A DNA stretch of 64,000 bases from Fidelibacterota bacterium (GCA_021734325.1 JAIPJF010000013.1:23562-87561); one strand, 5' to 3'. Positions 44,480 through 54,101 are shown, counted from the stretch's first letter. The notes: generated by a model not told the origin, from the letters alone. A program made the numbers and translations.

Positions 44480-45331
44480 ATGAAACGCTTACAGGATGTA
44501 AAAGCAAAAGAGGCAAGAGATCTGTACTATCCCACCATGTGCAAAGTGGTAGGTGCAAGACAAATAACCGATCTTGAAAAATGGTATGAACTCCAAATGC
44601 CGGCGGGGCAGGATCTGGGTCACGAGCCTGGTCAGTTTGTTGAGGTCTCAGCCTTTGGTATCGGGGAAGCTCCGATCTCCATTTCCAGCTCACCGAGTAA
44701 AAAGGGCAGTTTTGAACTCTGCATTCGACAGGTCGGGACATTAACCAATGTTCTGAAAAGATACGAGCAGGGAGACATGATCGGAATTCGTGGCCCGTTT
44801 GGCAAGGGCTATCCGATCGAGAAACTGCTGGGAAAAGATATTCTGATTATTGCCGGAGGAATTGGTCTCGTTCCATTGCGGTCCCTGATCAATTATGTCC
44901 TGGATAATCGCAAGGATTTTGGTCGTCTGATCATTCTTTATGGTGCAAAAAGCCCTGCTGAACTCCTGTTTAAAGAGGAGATCGCTATCTGGGAGACGAG
45001 AGATGATGTGGAACTCCATATCACAGTGGATCAACCAGACGAATCCTGGACTGGAAATACAGGTGTGATAACAACCCTGATTCCCGGTCTGGACCTGAAC
45101 CTGAACACAACAATAGCGGCCATAACCGGTCCACCCATCATGTATAAATTCGTCATCATGTCACTTAAATCAAAACAACTCAATGATGATCAAATTTATG
45201 TCTCTCTCGAAAGACGAATGAAATGTGGTGTGGGAAAATGCGGACACTGTCAGATCAATGGGGTTTACTGCTGCCAGGATGGACCTGTCTTCAACTACAC
45301 TGATATTAAACCCTTGGAGGAGGCCCTATAA
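44480..45331 (+). CDS. hydG: group 3b hydrogenase, flavin/NAD(P)-binding gamma subunit
   Basis: 283 residues of the ferredoxin-NADP reductase fold. FAD part: GQFVEVSAFG and ISISSSPSK; NAD(P) part: IIAGGIGLVPLRSLI and LYGAKSPAELLF; C-terminal [2Fe-2S]-type cysteines in CGVGKCGHCQINGVYCCQDG. It passes electrons to or from NAD(P)H. Its stop overlaps the next start by one base (TAATG), so HydG and HydD are made together. Confidence 0.93.
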   Translation: MKRLQDVKAKEARDLYYPTMCKVVGARQITDLEKWYELQMPAGQDLGHEPGQFVEVSAFGIGEAPISISSSPSKKGSFELCIRQVGTLTNVLKRYEQGDMIGIRGPFGKGYPIEKLLGKDILIIAGGIGLVPLRSLINYVLDNRKDFGRLIILYGAKSPAELLFKEEIAIWETRDDVELHITVDQPDESWTGNTGVITTLIPGLDLNLNTTIAAITGPPIMYKFVIMSLKSKQLNDDQIYVSLERRMKCGVGKCGHCQINGVYCCQDGPVFNYTDIKPLEEAL

Positions 45332-46065
45332 TGAAACCACAAGTAGCTTTCTTCGATTTTACGAGCTGTGAGGGTTGCCAGCTGAACAAATTGAATCTTG
45401 AAAATGACCTTCTCGATATTTTAAAACATGTGGATATTGTTGAGTTCCGTGAGGCCATGGATGATAAGGCCGATCATTATGATATTGCCTTTATCGAAGG
45501 GTCCATCTCATCCCCATCGTGTGTTGAAAGAATTCATGATATTCGCCGCCGTAGTGATATCCTCGTCGCTCTCGGTTCCTGCGCTGTAAATGGCGGGATC
45601 AATGCAATGAAGAATCTGCATCCCATTGATGAAGTACGGGAAACGGTTTACGGTAAGGATAAATATTTATTTGCCACCTTGCCGGCCATGGCTGTTTCGT
45701 CTGTAGTCAAGGTTGACTATGAGGTTAGAGGGTGCCCCATGAATCAGCAGGATTTTCTCAAACTGCTCATTGCTCTGGTTCTCGGAAAGCAGGCTCCCAA
45801 ATACAACTCTCCAGTCTGTGTCGAATGCAAATTGAAGGAAAATGAATGTCTGTATAATCGTGGCATGGTCTGTCTTGGACCTGTAACGCGAGGAGGCTGT
45901 GATGCCCTTTGTCCCAGTTTTGGACAATTTTGCACTGGATGCAGAGGAATACTCTCGAATCCAAATCTGGATGGGATGTTGGAGATCATGACCAACCATG
46001 GTATTAGTCTGGATGAAGCCAAGAAGCGTATGTTACTATTTAACTCAAATGAGGTCCAACTATGA
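45331..46065 (+). CDS. hydD: [NiFe] hydrogenase small subunit (delta)
   Basis: 244 residues. Proximal-cluster cysteines C13-EG-C16 (SCEGCQLN), then GSCAVNGG and YEVRGCPM supply the remaining ligands, and a cysteine-rich C-terminus (CVECKLKENEC, CLGPVTRGGCDALCPSFGQFCTGC) carries the extra [4Fe-4S] clusters of group 3 enzymes. It conducts electrons away from the NiFe centre. Starts at the hydG stop; overlaps hydA by ATGA. Confidence 0.93.
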   Translation: MKPQVAFFDFTSCEGCQLNKLNLENDLLDILKHVDIVEFREAMDDKADHYDIAFIEGSISSPSCVERIHDIRRRSDILVALGSCAVNGGINAMKNLHPIDEVRETVYGKDKYLFATLPAMAVSSVVKVDYEVRGCPMNQQDFLKLLIALVLGKQAPKYNSPVCVECKLKENECLYNRGMVCLGPVTRGGCDALCPSFGQFCTGCRGILSNPNLDGMLEIMTNHGISLDEAKKRMLLFNSNEVQL

Positions 46066-47366
46066 GTCGAGATCTAAACATAAACGTCCATCACTTGACC
46101 AGGGTTGAGGGACACGGAAATATTGTGGTGAATATGAAGGAGGGTGTTCTGGAAACCGCCCACTTGAGCATTGTGGAACCACCCCGCTTTTTCGAAGCAA
46201 TGATGAAGGGCAGGAGTTTTCACGAAGCTGCTATTATCACCTCCAGAATTTGTGGTATTTGTTCACTTGGACATCAATTGACCTCTCTGGTGGCCACAGA
46301 GGATGCCCTCGGGCTTGAAATTTCTGAGCAGACTGTACTTCTTAGAAAATTATTGATCCATGGTGCTACACTTCAGTCCAATGTTCTCCACGCCTATTTT
46401 CTGGCGGCACCGGACTTTTTGAATGCAGGCAGCGTTTTTCCACTGATCGCAACCCATAAAGATGTTGTCCTCCGTGCCTTGAGGATGAAGCGTCTGGCCA
46501 ACGATATCGGTGATATCGTGTCAGGTCGTGCTGTCCACCCGATTACACCCGTTCCAGGTGGATTTACCCGGATACCCGAGAAAGCCGAATTGCTGGAAAT
46601 AAAGAGACGTCTTCTCGAGGAAGCACTTCCAGATGGTGTAGAGACGATCGAAACGATGAAGTCCCTCGCTGGTGCCATTCCTCAGTTTGAGCGGGAAACT
46701 GAATATATATCACTTAAACATCCTGAAGAATACGCGTTGTACCAGGGAGACATTTTCTCATCGGACAGTGGTTCGGTTCCTGTCCATAACTATCTTGACG
46801 TAACAAACGAATTTATTGTGGAACACAGCACCTCAAAACACACAAAATATAATCGCAGTTCATATTTTGTCGGAGCATTGGCCCGCTGGAACAATAATTC
46901 GTCCCAAATGGTGGATGAAGCTCAGGCTGCAGCCGAGGCCATGGGTTTAAAACCCAATTGCCATAACCCATATATGAACACCATCGCCCAGGTAGCTGAA
47001 GCGGTTCACTGTATTCTGGATAGTGTCCGGATCATTGATATCCTGATTGAAAAAGGCCTGAAAAATGAGAAACCGAATCAAACCCCAACCCGCTATGGAC
47101 GGGGCGTTGGTTCAAATGAGGTTCCACGCGGAATCCTTTTCCATGATTATACCTACGACAACAAAGGCAATATTGTCAAAGCAAATTGTATCATCCCGAC
47201 CGGGCAGAATCTTGCAAACATCGATGATGATATGAAAAAACTGGTTCCAGAAATCATGAATAAGAGTAAGGAAGAGATCACTCTGGACCTGGAGATGCTG
47301 GTCAGAGCATACGATCCTTGTATCTCATGCTCAGTTCATATGCTGGAAGTGGATTTTATCGAATAA
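46062..47366 (+). CDS. hydA: [NiFe] hydrogenase large catalytic subunit (alpha), group 3b
   Basis: 434 residues. NiFe ligands: L1 motif RICGIC (C64, C67) and L2 motif DPCISCSVH (C420, C423, H426). The precursor ends in MLEVDFIE after H426; this 8-residue tail would be removed by the protease encoded next. The N-terminal LTRVEGHGN is the conserved active-site loop. The enzyme couples H2 oxidation or evolution to NAD(P)(H). The overlapping, uninterrupted gene order beta-gamma-delta-alpha identifies group 3b. Confidence 0.95.
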   Translation: MSRDLNINVHHLTRVEGHGNIVVNMKEGVLETAHLSIVEPPRFFEAMMKGRSFHEAAIITSRICGICSLGHQLTSLVATEDALGLEISEQTVLLRKLLIHGATLQSNVLHAYFLAAPDFLNAGSVFPLIATHKDVVLRALRMKRLANDIGDIVSGRAVHPITPVPGGFTRIPEKAELLEIKRRLLEEALPDGVETIETMKSLAGAIPQFERETEYISLKHPEEYALYQGDIFSSDSGSVPVHNYLDVTNEFIVEHSTSKHTKYNRSSYFVGALARWNNNSSQMVDEAQAAAEAMGLKPNCHNPYMNTIAQVAEAVHCILDSVRIIDILIEKGLKNEKPNQTPTRYGRGVGSNEVPRGILFHDYTYDNKGNIVKANCIIPTGQNLANIDDDMKKLVPEIMNKSKEEITLDLEMLVRAYDPCISCSVHMLEVDFIE

Positions 47367-47367
47367 A

Positions 47368-47847
47368 ATGGCTGAACTGACGATCATTGGTATTGGAAAC
47401 AGGCTGCGTGGAGATGATGCTCTAGGTCCGGTGCTTATTGATAAGCTCAGAGAGGTCGACTGGCCCGAAGTAGAGCTGGTAGACATTGGCTCTGATGCAA
47501 TTGGTCTCCTTGAGCATTTGGAGGATCGTCATAAGGTGTGGATTGTAGATGTCTGTCAAATGGGTCGCACACCAGGCAGTATTGTAAAATTTGACCCTGA
47601 GGATGCAGATATGGTCCTTGACCAGGATCCTCTTTCTCTCCATGGCCTGGGTTTGGCTGAGACCATCCGCATGGCAAGGTCCTTGCAGATGGTACCTGAA
47701 GAATTTAAAATTATTGGTGTTGAACCTGATTCGATTCAATTTAACACCCAACTTTCTCAGGCAGTTCAGCAGGCTATGGAAACGATCGTTAAAGAAATTT
47801 CTCTTGAACTTCAGCATGCTGCGGGAAAGCCTCAGATTCTGTTGTAA
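47368..47847 (+). CDS. hydrogenase maturation protease
   Basis: 159 residues. GIGNRLRGDDALGP is the family's opening (GxGNxLxxDD with the first metal-binding acidic residue), followed by the second acidic residue in VDIGSDAIG/VWIVDVCQMG and SLHGLGLAE, a conserved His region. It cuts the C-terminal tail of HydA after nickel insertion. Begins one base after the hydA stop. Confidence 0.93.
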   Translation: MAELTIIGIGNRLRGDDALGPVLIDKLREVDWPEVELVDIGSDAIGLLEHLEDRHKVWIVDVCQMGRTPGSIVKFDPEDADMVLDQDPLSLHGLGLAETIRMARSLQMVPEEFKIIGVEPDSIQFNTQLSQAVQQAMETIVKEISLELQHAAGKPQILL

Positions 47848-47885
47848 CTTTTTTTGGGCCTTGGTGCCTGGGAGGAAAACAAAAA

Positions 47886-48272
47886 ATGGCAAAAAAAATA
47901 TTACTCATTGATGATGATTTTGATTTGGTAGAGGCGATGCGAATTACACTTGAAGCAGCAGGTTTCGAAGTGATTGACGCACAAGACGGAGAGAGTGGTT
48001 TAAATAAGATTAGAAGCGAATCGCCGGACCTGGTGATCCTGGACGTCATGATGTCATCCATGGATGAGGGATTTCATGTCGCCTACAAAATTCGTCAAGA
48101 GGTTGCGATCAAAGATACCCCTATCGTTATGCTCACTGCTGTTGGGAATCAGACCGGATTTCAATTCGATCCCAGCAAGGACGCAGATTTTCTGCCTGTG
48201 GATGCATTTCTGGAAAAACCGGTTAATCCAAAAAATCTCGTAGATGTTGTTCGTCAAAACATTAAGATATAA
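47886..48272 (+). CDS. stand-alone response-regulator receiver
   Basis: 128 residues, only a receiver domain. Acidic pocket D10-D11, phosphorylation Asp53 (ILD), Thr84 and Lys111 (EKP) are all present; no DNA-binding or enzyme output follows. An insertion between strand 4 and 5 (NQTGFQFDPSKDAD) is longer than usual. Shine-Dalgarno GGAGG at 47871-47875. The 38-base gap to the hydrogenase protease suggests one transcript; its partner kinase is likely the next gene. Confidence 0.9.
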   Translation: MAKKILLIDDDFDLVEAMRITLEAAGFEVIDAQDGESGLNKIRSESPDLVILDVMMSSMDEGFHVAYKIRQEVAIKDTPIVMLTAVGNQTGFQFDPSKDADFLPVDAFLEKPVNPKNLVDVVRQNIKI

Positions 48273-48329
48273 GAGAACTTACAAGCAGATTAACCAAAAC
48301 AAAAGATAAAGGCCAACGGGTCTAAGCCT

Positions 48330-49667
48330 ATGACCTTATTTCCGCAAACACCAGCTTTTTCGAGCTCCTCCATACTGCGACGAGATCAATGGTTGATCCG
48401 CTTGCGCTGGTTTGCCATTATTGGACTGCTTATGGGGGTCGCTCTTCTTCAAGGGATCAGTCTGGGACCACCCATTAGCATCAAATGGATTAGCATCACT
48501 GGTGCACTTATGATCCTGCTGAACACATCCTATGTCCTTTATGCTTCTGGAAAACGGCAATTTGGAATGACAAGTCTGGTTATCTTGCTGAATCTCCAGA
48601 TGGTAGTCGATCTGCTCTTGCTAACCTTCCTCGTTTATCTCACCGGAGGTGTGGAAAGTCCACTTATCTTCTTTTATGTCTTTCACATCATTTTGGCCAG
48701 CATCATTTTTCAAGGTGGTTTTTCATATTATTACTCGATTCTGGTAATATTTCTTTTTTCAGCCCTGATTCTATTCGAACAGACCAATCTGGTGAATCAT
48801 ATCTGTTTCTTTCAGGAGATTGATCTTGCCACTGATACCAGATTTGTCGTTGGCATCTGGTGTATATTTGTGACCACGATGGTGGTCTCAGCCTATCTTG
48901 CACAAGATGTGACAGACCGACATCGGCGCGTTCGTGAAAAACTGGAGGCCGCCAATAAGAAACTCCAGGAGATCAATGATACCAAAACGACCTTTTTCCG
49001 GTTTGCCAGTCATGAGATGAAGGCACCTGTGGCGACCATTCAATCGACCCTTATGGTCATTCAGGATATTCTGGGTGATGACGTTGATACCAGGGCCAGG
49101 GACATGCTGCAGCGGGCCATTGGACGCACATCAAATATTATTCAGATGCTTAAGGATCTGGCCGATCTCACCTATGGCAATTTGCAGGAAAAGCAGGCCT
49201 TTACCAAAGTTGATTTGAATGTCCTCCTGACAGAACTACTGGCTGATACCTTACCCAATGCAGAGAGAAAAAAACTGATCTTGACCTATAACGCTCCCAA
49301 AAGAGCCTGTGAGTTTGACGGTGACCCGTCTGCTTTGAGAAAGGTGTTTTCCAATCTGGTCTCCAATGCCATTCGCTACACCCCGGAGGGGGGTACAATT
49401 GAGGTTTCTCTCAAATATATGAGTACATTTTATGAAATTAGTGTGTCAGATACTGGTGCAGGGATCCCTCAATCTGAACAGATTAATATCTTTAAGGAAT
49501 TTTATCGTACTCCCACGGCAAAAAAGGAGGTATCGGAAGGTACAGGTCTTGGTCTATCCATCGCATTGCGTATGGTAGAATTGCACGGTGGAACGATCGA
49601 ATTGACCAGTATTGAGGGTAAGGGCAGTTGTTTTACAGTACAGTTACCAATTGGAGTCGGGTTGTGA
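48330..49667 (+). CDS. membrane sensor histidine kinase
   Basis: 445 residues. About six membrane helices in the first 190 residues (WFAIIGLLMGVALL; VVDLLLLTFLVYL; FFYVFHIILASIIF) form the sensor; there is no large periplasmic loop or PAS. Then a coiled coil, the H box FASHEMKAPV with phospho-His228, and the ATPase: NAIRYTPEGG, DTGAGIP, GTGLGLSIA. Probable partner of the receiver 57 bases upstream. Ligand unknown; redox or H2-related sensing is only suggested by location. Overlaps the ACT gene by GTGA. Confidence 0.92.
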   Translation: MTLFPQTPAFSSSSILRRDQWLIRLRWFAIIGLLMGVALLQGISLGPPISIKWISITGALMILLNTSYVLYASGKRQFGMTSLVILLNLQMVVDLLLLTFLVYLTGGVESPLIFFYVFHIILASIIFQGGFSYYYSILVIFLFSALILFEQTNLVNHICFFQEIDLATDTRFVVGIWCIFVTTMVVSAYLAQDVTDRHRRVREKLEAANKKLQEINDTKTTFFRFASHEMKAPVATIQSTLMVIQDILGDDVDTRARDMLQRAIGRTSNIIQMLKDLADLTYGNLQEKQAFTKVDLNVLLTELLADTLPNAERKKLILTYNAPKRACEFDGDPSALRKVFSNLVSNAIRYTPEGGTIEVSLKYMSTFYEISVSDTGAGIPQSEQINIFKEFYRTPTAKKEVSEGTGLGLSIALRMVELHGGTIELTSIEGKGSCFTVQLPIGVGL

Positions 49668-50137
49668 AAAAAGAATCAATCGGGGGTATCATCGTTGATG
49701 AGGATCTGACGTTTATCAGGATATTTAATCTTCCTGATGAGCCGGATTGGGCCGGATCAGCTCTGGAAGAGTTCTGCTTCTATGGCCAGACTGTCAATTT
49801 TATTGCTGAAGGCATTGACAGCAGCGGATCAGCAAATTTGTCAATTACACTGAGTAACAGTGATCCAAATGCTTTCAAGAAAGCGATTGCTGCCATAAAG
49901 GGCCTCCATGAAAGCATAAGCGTTCAAGTTGTTGATGATGTTTGTCTCGTGACGATATACGGACCACATTTTAAACAGCGTTGTGGTCTGGCTGCCACCT
50001 ATTTCCGCTCCCTGGGACTCAGAGGTATAAATATTCTGGCCATTTCCACATCCATCAGTTCGATTTCAGCTATTATTGAGAAAAAACACCTGGATGAGAC
50101 CCAGAACGCTCTGCGGGATGTTTTTGACATCCCTTGA
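49664..50137 (+). CDS. free-standing tandem ACT-domain protein of aspartokinase type
   Basis: 157 residues from GTG 49664, overlapping the kinase stop and behind GGAG (49653-49656). Two ACT-like halves: ESIGGIIVDEDLTFIRIFNLPDEP and the later SVQVVDDVCLVTIYGPHF with AISTSISSISAIIEKKHLDETQNAL, which resembles the lysine/threonine-binding end of aspartokinases, but there is no kinase domain. It could sense an amino acid or regulate the kinase cascade it follows. Ends in a terminator. Confidence 0.8.
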   Translation: MKKESIGGIIVDEDLTFIRIFNLPDEPDWAGSALEEFCFYGQTVNFIAEGIDSSGSANLSITLSNSDPNAFKKAIAAIKGLHESISVQVVDDVCLVTIYGPHFKQRCGLAATYFRSLGLRGINILAISTSISSISAIIEKKHLDETQNALRDVFDIP

Positions 50138-50170
50138 AAAGATTCGCACTATCTGAATTAGTGAATCTTT
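50138..50170 (+). terminator. terminator of the hydrogenase/two-component unit
   Basis: AAAGATT / AATCTTT and CACTA / TAGTG stems around a 7-base loop with a 2-base bulge, directly after the ACT stop, followed by ATTAAATTTC. Confidence 0.7.
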
Positions 50171-50308
50171 ATTAAATTTCAAAACAAGTAAGCTCAGATA
50201 CAGAGCTTTGACCTGCTTATGATAGCAGGCGACCGGGATTAAAAAACGTTCAGCAACCGTCCAGTTTCAGTTTACTTTTATCTGCTATACATATTACGGG
50301 AGAAAAAA

Positions 50309-50755
50309 GTGGATTTTAAAAAAGAGCTTAGCGATCAGCTAAAAACGGCAATGAAAACACGGGATCAAGTAGCACTAAAGACAGTGCGCGATCTGAAAGC
50401 CAGGATCCAGAGTAGAGAAATTGAAAAAGGTGAATCCCTTACAGAAGCGGAATTCATCAAACTGGTGCAAACTGCAGCCAAACAAAGAAAAGAGGCTATC
50501 GCACTCTATAAGCAGGGGAATCGCCTGGATTTGGTGGAGGCAGAGCAGAGAGAACTGTCGCTTCTGGATAAATATTTACCTCAGTTGATGAGTGATTCTG
50601 ATATGACCGATCTGGTCAAGTCGATCCTCCTCGAGACCGGAGCGACCGGGATGGGAGACCTGGGTAAGGTCATGGGTCCATTAATGAAAGCTGCCGCAGG
50701 AAAAGCTGACGGGAAGAGATTACAAGAGATAGTGAAGGGATTACTCAGCACATGA
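50309..50755 (+). CDS. yqeY: GatB/YqeY domain protein
   Basis: 148 residues, helical. GTG start at 50309 follows GGGAGA with good spacing. Typical family sequence LKTAMKTRDQVALKTVRDLKARI and the C-terminal GDLGKVMGPLMKAAAGKADGK, similar to the tail of GatB, which binds tRNA in amidotransferases. Its own role is unknown. Overlaps cvpA by ATGA and heads the yqeY-cvpA-mutS2-dnaG group. Confidence 0.93.
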   Translation: MDFKKELSDQLKTAMKTRDQVALKTVRDLKARIQSREIEKGESLTEAEFIKLVQTAAKQRKEAIALYKQGNRLDLVEAEQRELSLLDKYLPQLMSDSDMTDLVKSILLETGATGMGDLGKVMGPLMKAAAGKADGKRLQEIVKGLLST

Positions 50756-51711
50756 TGGCCACTGTCTTTGATTTGTTTGGTTTTGTCCTGCTTGCTGTCA
50801 TGGTCAGGAGTGGACTGAAAAAAGGTTTAATCGATGGTGTGTTGAAAATGGTAGGGATATATGCCGCACTGTATGCATCAATGCACTATAATCAGTATGG
50901 TATCATTCTGCTGAAGCCACTGGTTAATATCCCGGAAAACTACGAAACCATGGCCGGTTATGCCGGCGTCTTTTTAGGGGTCATGTTCTCAATCAGCCTC
51001 ATTTCCTTTATTCTACGAAAGCTGGTAAAATCAATGCACCTGGGTTCAGTAGACAAGATTGGTGGGATCACCCTCGGGGTAGCAAAAGCTGGCTTGATGC
51101 TTTCTGCCGTAGTTTGGGCGTATGCAATGGTACCAAAGGATATGCAGGGTGAGTGGCAGCAGCATTCAATGTTATACCCCCACGTTGAAATGTTTGCCGG
51201 CTATGCAGTAAAGATCCTTTCCCTGGAGGATGAATTAGCCCTCTTACAGTCTACCATGGGTGGTATCGTCGGCGGAAGTACGGACAAGCTCTTGGAGCAG
51301 GCTTTGGGTGGTGCAGGTGGTTCCATGGGTATTAACTCATCCGATGCCCTGAAACTCATCAGCGGGGGAGGCGGTGGACTTTCCCTTTCAGAAGACGGTG
51401 AAAGCATAATCACAGATGCAGGAGGACTCCTTGGTGGCGGAGATGACCCCACACAAAGTCCCTTGTTCAAAAAGGCACTGGAATCATTGGAAGGCCCCCA
51501 GAAGGAATTGATCGAACAGGCCATGCAAGCCATGAAGAGCGGTAATGCGAATTCCCTCCTGGAAGGTGCCATCAAGAGCAGGGACGCCAGTGGTAAATCC
51601 CTCATGGATGAAGCGATGAAATACATGGATCCCACACAGAAGGAAGACCTCGCCAAGAGAATCAGGGAAATGGATAAAGAGCTGAAGGTGAACCAAAATA
51701 AAGACCGATGA
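50752..51711 (+). CDS. cvpA: CvpA family membrane protein with glycine-rich extension
   Basis: 319 residues. The first ~150 are CvpA: four membrane helices with VRSGLKKGLIDGVLKMVG and ISFILRKLVKSMHLGSVDKIGG. CvpA proteins are usually about 160-180 residues; here a further ~150 follow, first glycine-rich (GGIVGGSTD, GGAGGSMGI, GGGGG, about 165-240) then acidic and helical. The extension may be a flexible linker to a cytoplasmic helix bundle. Start overlaps the yqeY stop; its stop overlaps mutS2 (ATGA). Confidence 0.88.
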   Translation: MMATVFDLFGFVLLAVMVRSGLKKGLIDGVLKMVGIYAALYASMHYNQYGIILLKPLVNIPENYETMAGYAGVFLGVMFSISLISFILRKLVKSMHLGSVDKIGGITLGVAKAGLMLSAVVWAYAMVPKDMQGEWQQHSMLYPHVEMFAGYAVKILSLEDELALLQSTMGGIVGGSTDKLLEQALGGAGGSMGINSSDALKLISGGGGGLSLSEDGESIITDAGGLLGGGDDPTQSPLFKKALESLEGPQKELIEQAMQAMKSGNANSLLEGAIKSRDASGKSLMDEAMKYMDPTQKEDLAKRIREMDKELKVNQNKDR

Positions 51712-54080
51712 GCCTGTCAAGTTCCACGCCTCTCAGCTACCAACACCTTGGTTTTGACGATGTCCGTCAGTGGTTGGCCAATGAAGCTGCAGGAACAACG
51801 GTTAGACAGCAGTTCGAAAATTTACACCCGGGGAAAACCAAATCTGAAATAGACGCCCAGTATGCCAGAGTCATGGAACTGGATGGTCTTATGGAAGCAA
51901 ATCATTCCTTCCTTGTCATTCCCTATGACAACCTCAACGAGACACTAAAACTTTTATCCCTCCCTGGAAGTACGCTGTATTCTGAGAATTTGAGATCCTT
52001 GGGCAAGGTCCTTGAGCAGACCAGGATTCTCCAGACAATATATTTTAAAAATTCCCCTGCTCCTGATTCGGTTTGGCAGGAGACCTTTCAAGCGATTGAA
52101 GCCCTGCTCCCTGTTGAAAAAAGTATCAGCAAGATCATCGGCGCAGATGGTGAGATCCTTGACAATGCCTCATCAACCCTGGCAGCTTTGAGACGCAAAC
52201 TGCGTAAATCGGCAGGATCCATACGCTCCAGGATGAATGATCTGGTCTCAAAATATGCTGAGCGGGGATACCTTAATGAAGGCCAGGCCGGTATCAAGGG
52301 TGGACGTCTGGTACTGCCGGTACTTAGCAGTTACAAACATCAGGTAAAGGGTGTTATCCAGGACATGTCAAATACGGGCACCACCACATTTATTGAACCA
52401 TTTGAGATCATTGAGCTGAATAACCAGATCAAGACCATGGAGGCCGAAGAACAGCAGGAGATTCAGCGCATCCTCCGTGATCTGACTGCACAGATCCATC
52501 CCCATCACCAGGCGATTCAAACCAATTATAAAATGCTCCAGTTTCTCGATACCCACGTTGCCCTGGTAAAATTCAGTAAAACCTTTGCCTGCTCTATTCC
52601 ACTTCTCACAGATGAAAGCATATTGGTACTCAAAACTGCGCGGAATCCACGCTTGGCTCTGCAACGCAAGGTTGTCCCTTTAAACCTGAGTATGGATGCT
52701 GAAACAACAACTCTGATCATCACCGGCCCTAATGCCGGTGGTAAAACGGTGGCTCTAAAGACGATTGGTCTATTTGTCCTTATGGCTAACTCGGGTGTGC
52801 CTATTCCGGCAGCCGAAGGTTGCGTGATTCCCTTCTTTGATCACATATTTACAGACATTGGTGACCGGCAATCTCTGGTGAATGATCTTTCAACATTTTC
52901 CGCCCACATCGGGACTATCATCGATATTCTGAAGCAGGCAACATCAGCAAGCCTGGTCCTCCTCGATGAATTGGGTACCGGGACTGATCCGGCCGAGGGA
53001 GGTGCATTGGCCAGATCAATTCTCGAAGCCCTCGCTGAAAGAGGGACCAAGACGGTGGCAACGACCCACCTGGGAGATCTAAAGGTCTTTGCCCATGAGG
53101 CGCCTTCAGTCATGAATGGGGCCATGGAATTCGATCAGGATGGATTGATGCCAACGTACAAATTTCAAGCTGGGGTACCTGGCAGTAGTTATGGATTTGA
53201 AATATCAAGACGTCTTGGTCTCCCTGAAAATATTCTCTCCACAGCCCGTAATTATGTAGGTTGGGCTCGGGATAGTTTGGAAACCTTGCTCCGATCACTG
53301 GAAGCCGAGAGAATGACCCTTTCCAATCTCACATCGGAGAATGCTCGCCTGCAACGGGACCTGAAAGTTAAGCAGCAACGCATGGATACTGCTCTGGAGT
53401 CGGTTCAGAAGACTGAGCGTAAAGCAGATCGTGAAGCGGCCAAAAAGGCCGGCCAGATCATTAGTGACACCCGTCAGACGGTGGAGAAGATCATTCGTCA
53501 GATCAAGGAATCTCAGGCAGGCAAAGAAAGCATCAAAGAGGTTCATGCCACTCTCGATGATATCGAATCCAGATTGGACAAAGTCGTGGAGGCAACTGAA
53601 GAACCACGGCAGATAAAAAAGATCGCACTTGAGGAGATCACACCGGGAAAATGGGTCACGGTTCTCAGTCTGGATCAACAGGGAATGGTCCTGGAAGTAC
53701 CGCTTAAAGGCAAGGTCTATGTCGAGGTTGATGGAAAGCGTATGCGGATCCCTTTGGACTGGCTCGGTCAGGCTACGACAACGGAAATTGAAGAAGAAAT
53801 CTCAACAGTCATTGTCAATGTCAGTGAGCGATCGGGCAGTACGTATTCACTGGATCTTCGTGGCTATCGGGCTGAAGCAGCTCTGGATGAACTGGGTCGA
53901 TTTGTCGATCAGGCTGTTTTGAGCAATCTTTCCATCCTCCAGATCATCCATGGAAAGGGAAGTGGAGTGATCAAAGAAATTGTTCATGAGTTTTTAGGCA
54001 AACACCCGGCTGTCAAAAGCAAGCGTGTCGGTGGCATGGATGAAGGTGGTGCCGGTGTTACCTTTGTTGAGTTAAAATGA
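51708..54080 (+). CDS. mutS2: endonuclease MutS2
   Basis: 790 residues. Walker A GPNAGGKT (340-347), FTDIGDRQSL, LDELGTGTDPAEG, then a long coiled coil and a C-terminal Smr nuclease with LDLRGY (about 715) and HGKGSG (about 748). MutS2 suppresses homologous recombination and also rescues collided ribosomes. Start overlaps cvpA (ATGA). A large perfect palindrome lies 21 bases after its stop. Confidence 0.95.
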   Translation: MSLSSSTPLSYQHLGFDDVRQWLANEAAGTTVRQQFENLHPGKTKSEIDAQYARVMELDGLMEANHSFLVIPYDNLNETLKLLSLPGSTLYSENLRSLGKVLEQTRILQTIYFKNSPAPDSVWQETFQAIEALLPVEKSISKIIGADGEILDNASSTLAALRRKLRKSAGSIRSRMNDLVSKYAERGYLNEGQAGIKGGRLVLPVLSSYKHQVKGVIQDMSNTGTTTFIEPFEIIELNNQIKTMEAEEQQEIQRILRDLTAQIHPHHQAIQTNYKMLQFLDTHVALVKFSKTFACSIPLLTDESILVLKTARNPRLALQRKVVPLNLSMDAETTTLIITGPNAGGKTVALKTIGLFVLMANSGVPIPAAEGCVIPFFDHIFTDIGDRQSLVNDLSTFSAHIGTIIDILKQATSASLVLLDELGTGTDPAEGGALARSILEALAERGTKTVATTHLGDLKVFAHEAPSVMNGAMEFDQDGLMPTYKFQAGVPGSSYGFEISRRLGLPENILSTARNYVGWARDSLETLLRSLEAERMTLSNLTSENARLQRDLKVKQQRMDTALESVQKTERKADREAAKKAGQIISDTRQTVEKIIRQIKESQAGKESIKEVHATLDDIESRLDKVVEATEEPRQIKKIALEEITPGKWVTVLSLDQQGMVLEVPLKGKVYVEVDGKRMRIPLDWLGQATTTEIEEEISTVIVNVSERSGSTYSLDLRGYRAEAALDELGRFVDQAVLSNLSILQIIHGKGSGVIKEIVHEFLGKHPAVKSKRVGGMDEGGAGVTFVELK

Positions 54081-54101
54081 GGGTGAATATTAAATATTTT
54101 T

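Noticed and set aside
50171..50308. Possible rpsU before yqeY
   Set aside because: The usual neighbour of this gene group was looked for, but the gap is too short and has no basic small protein.
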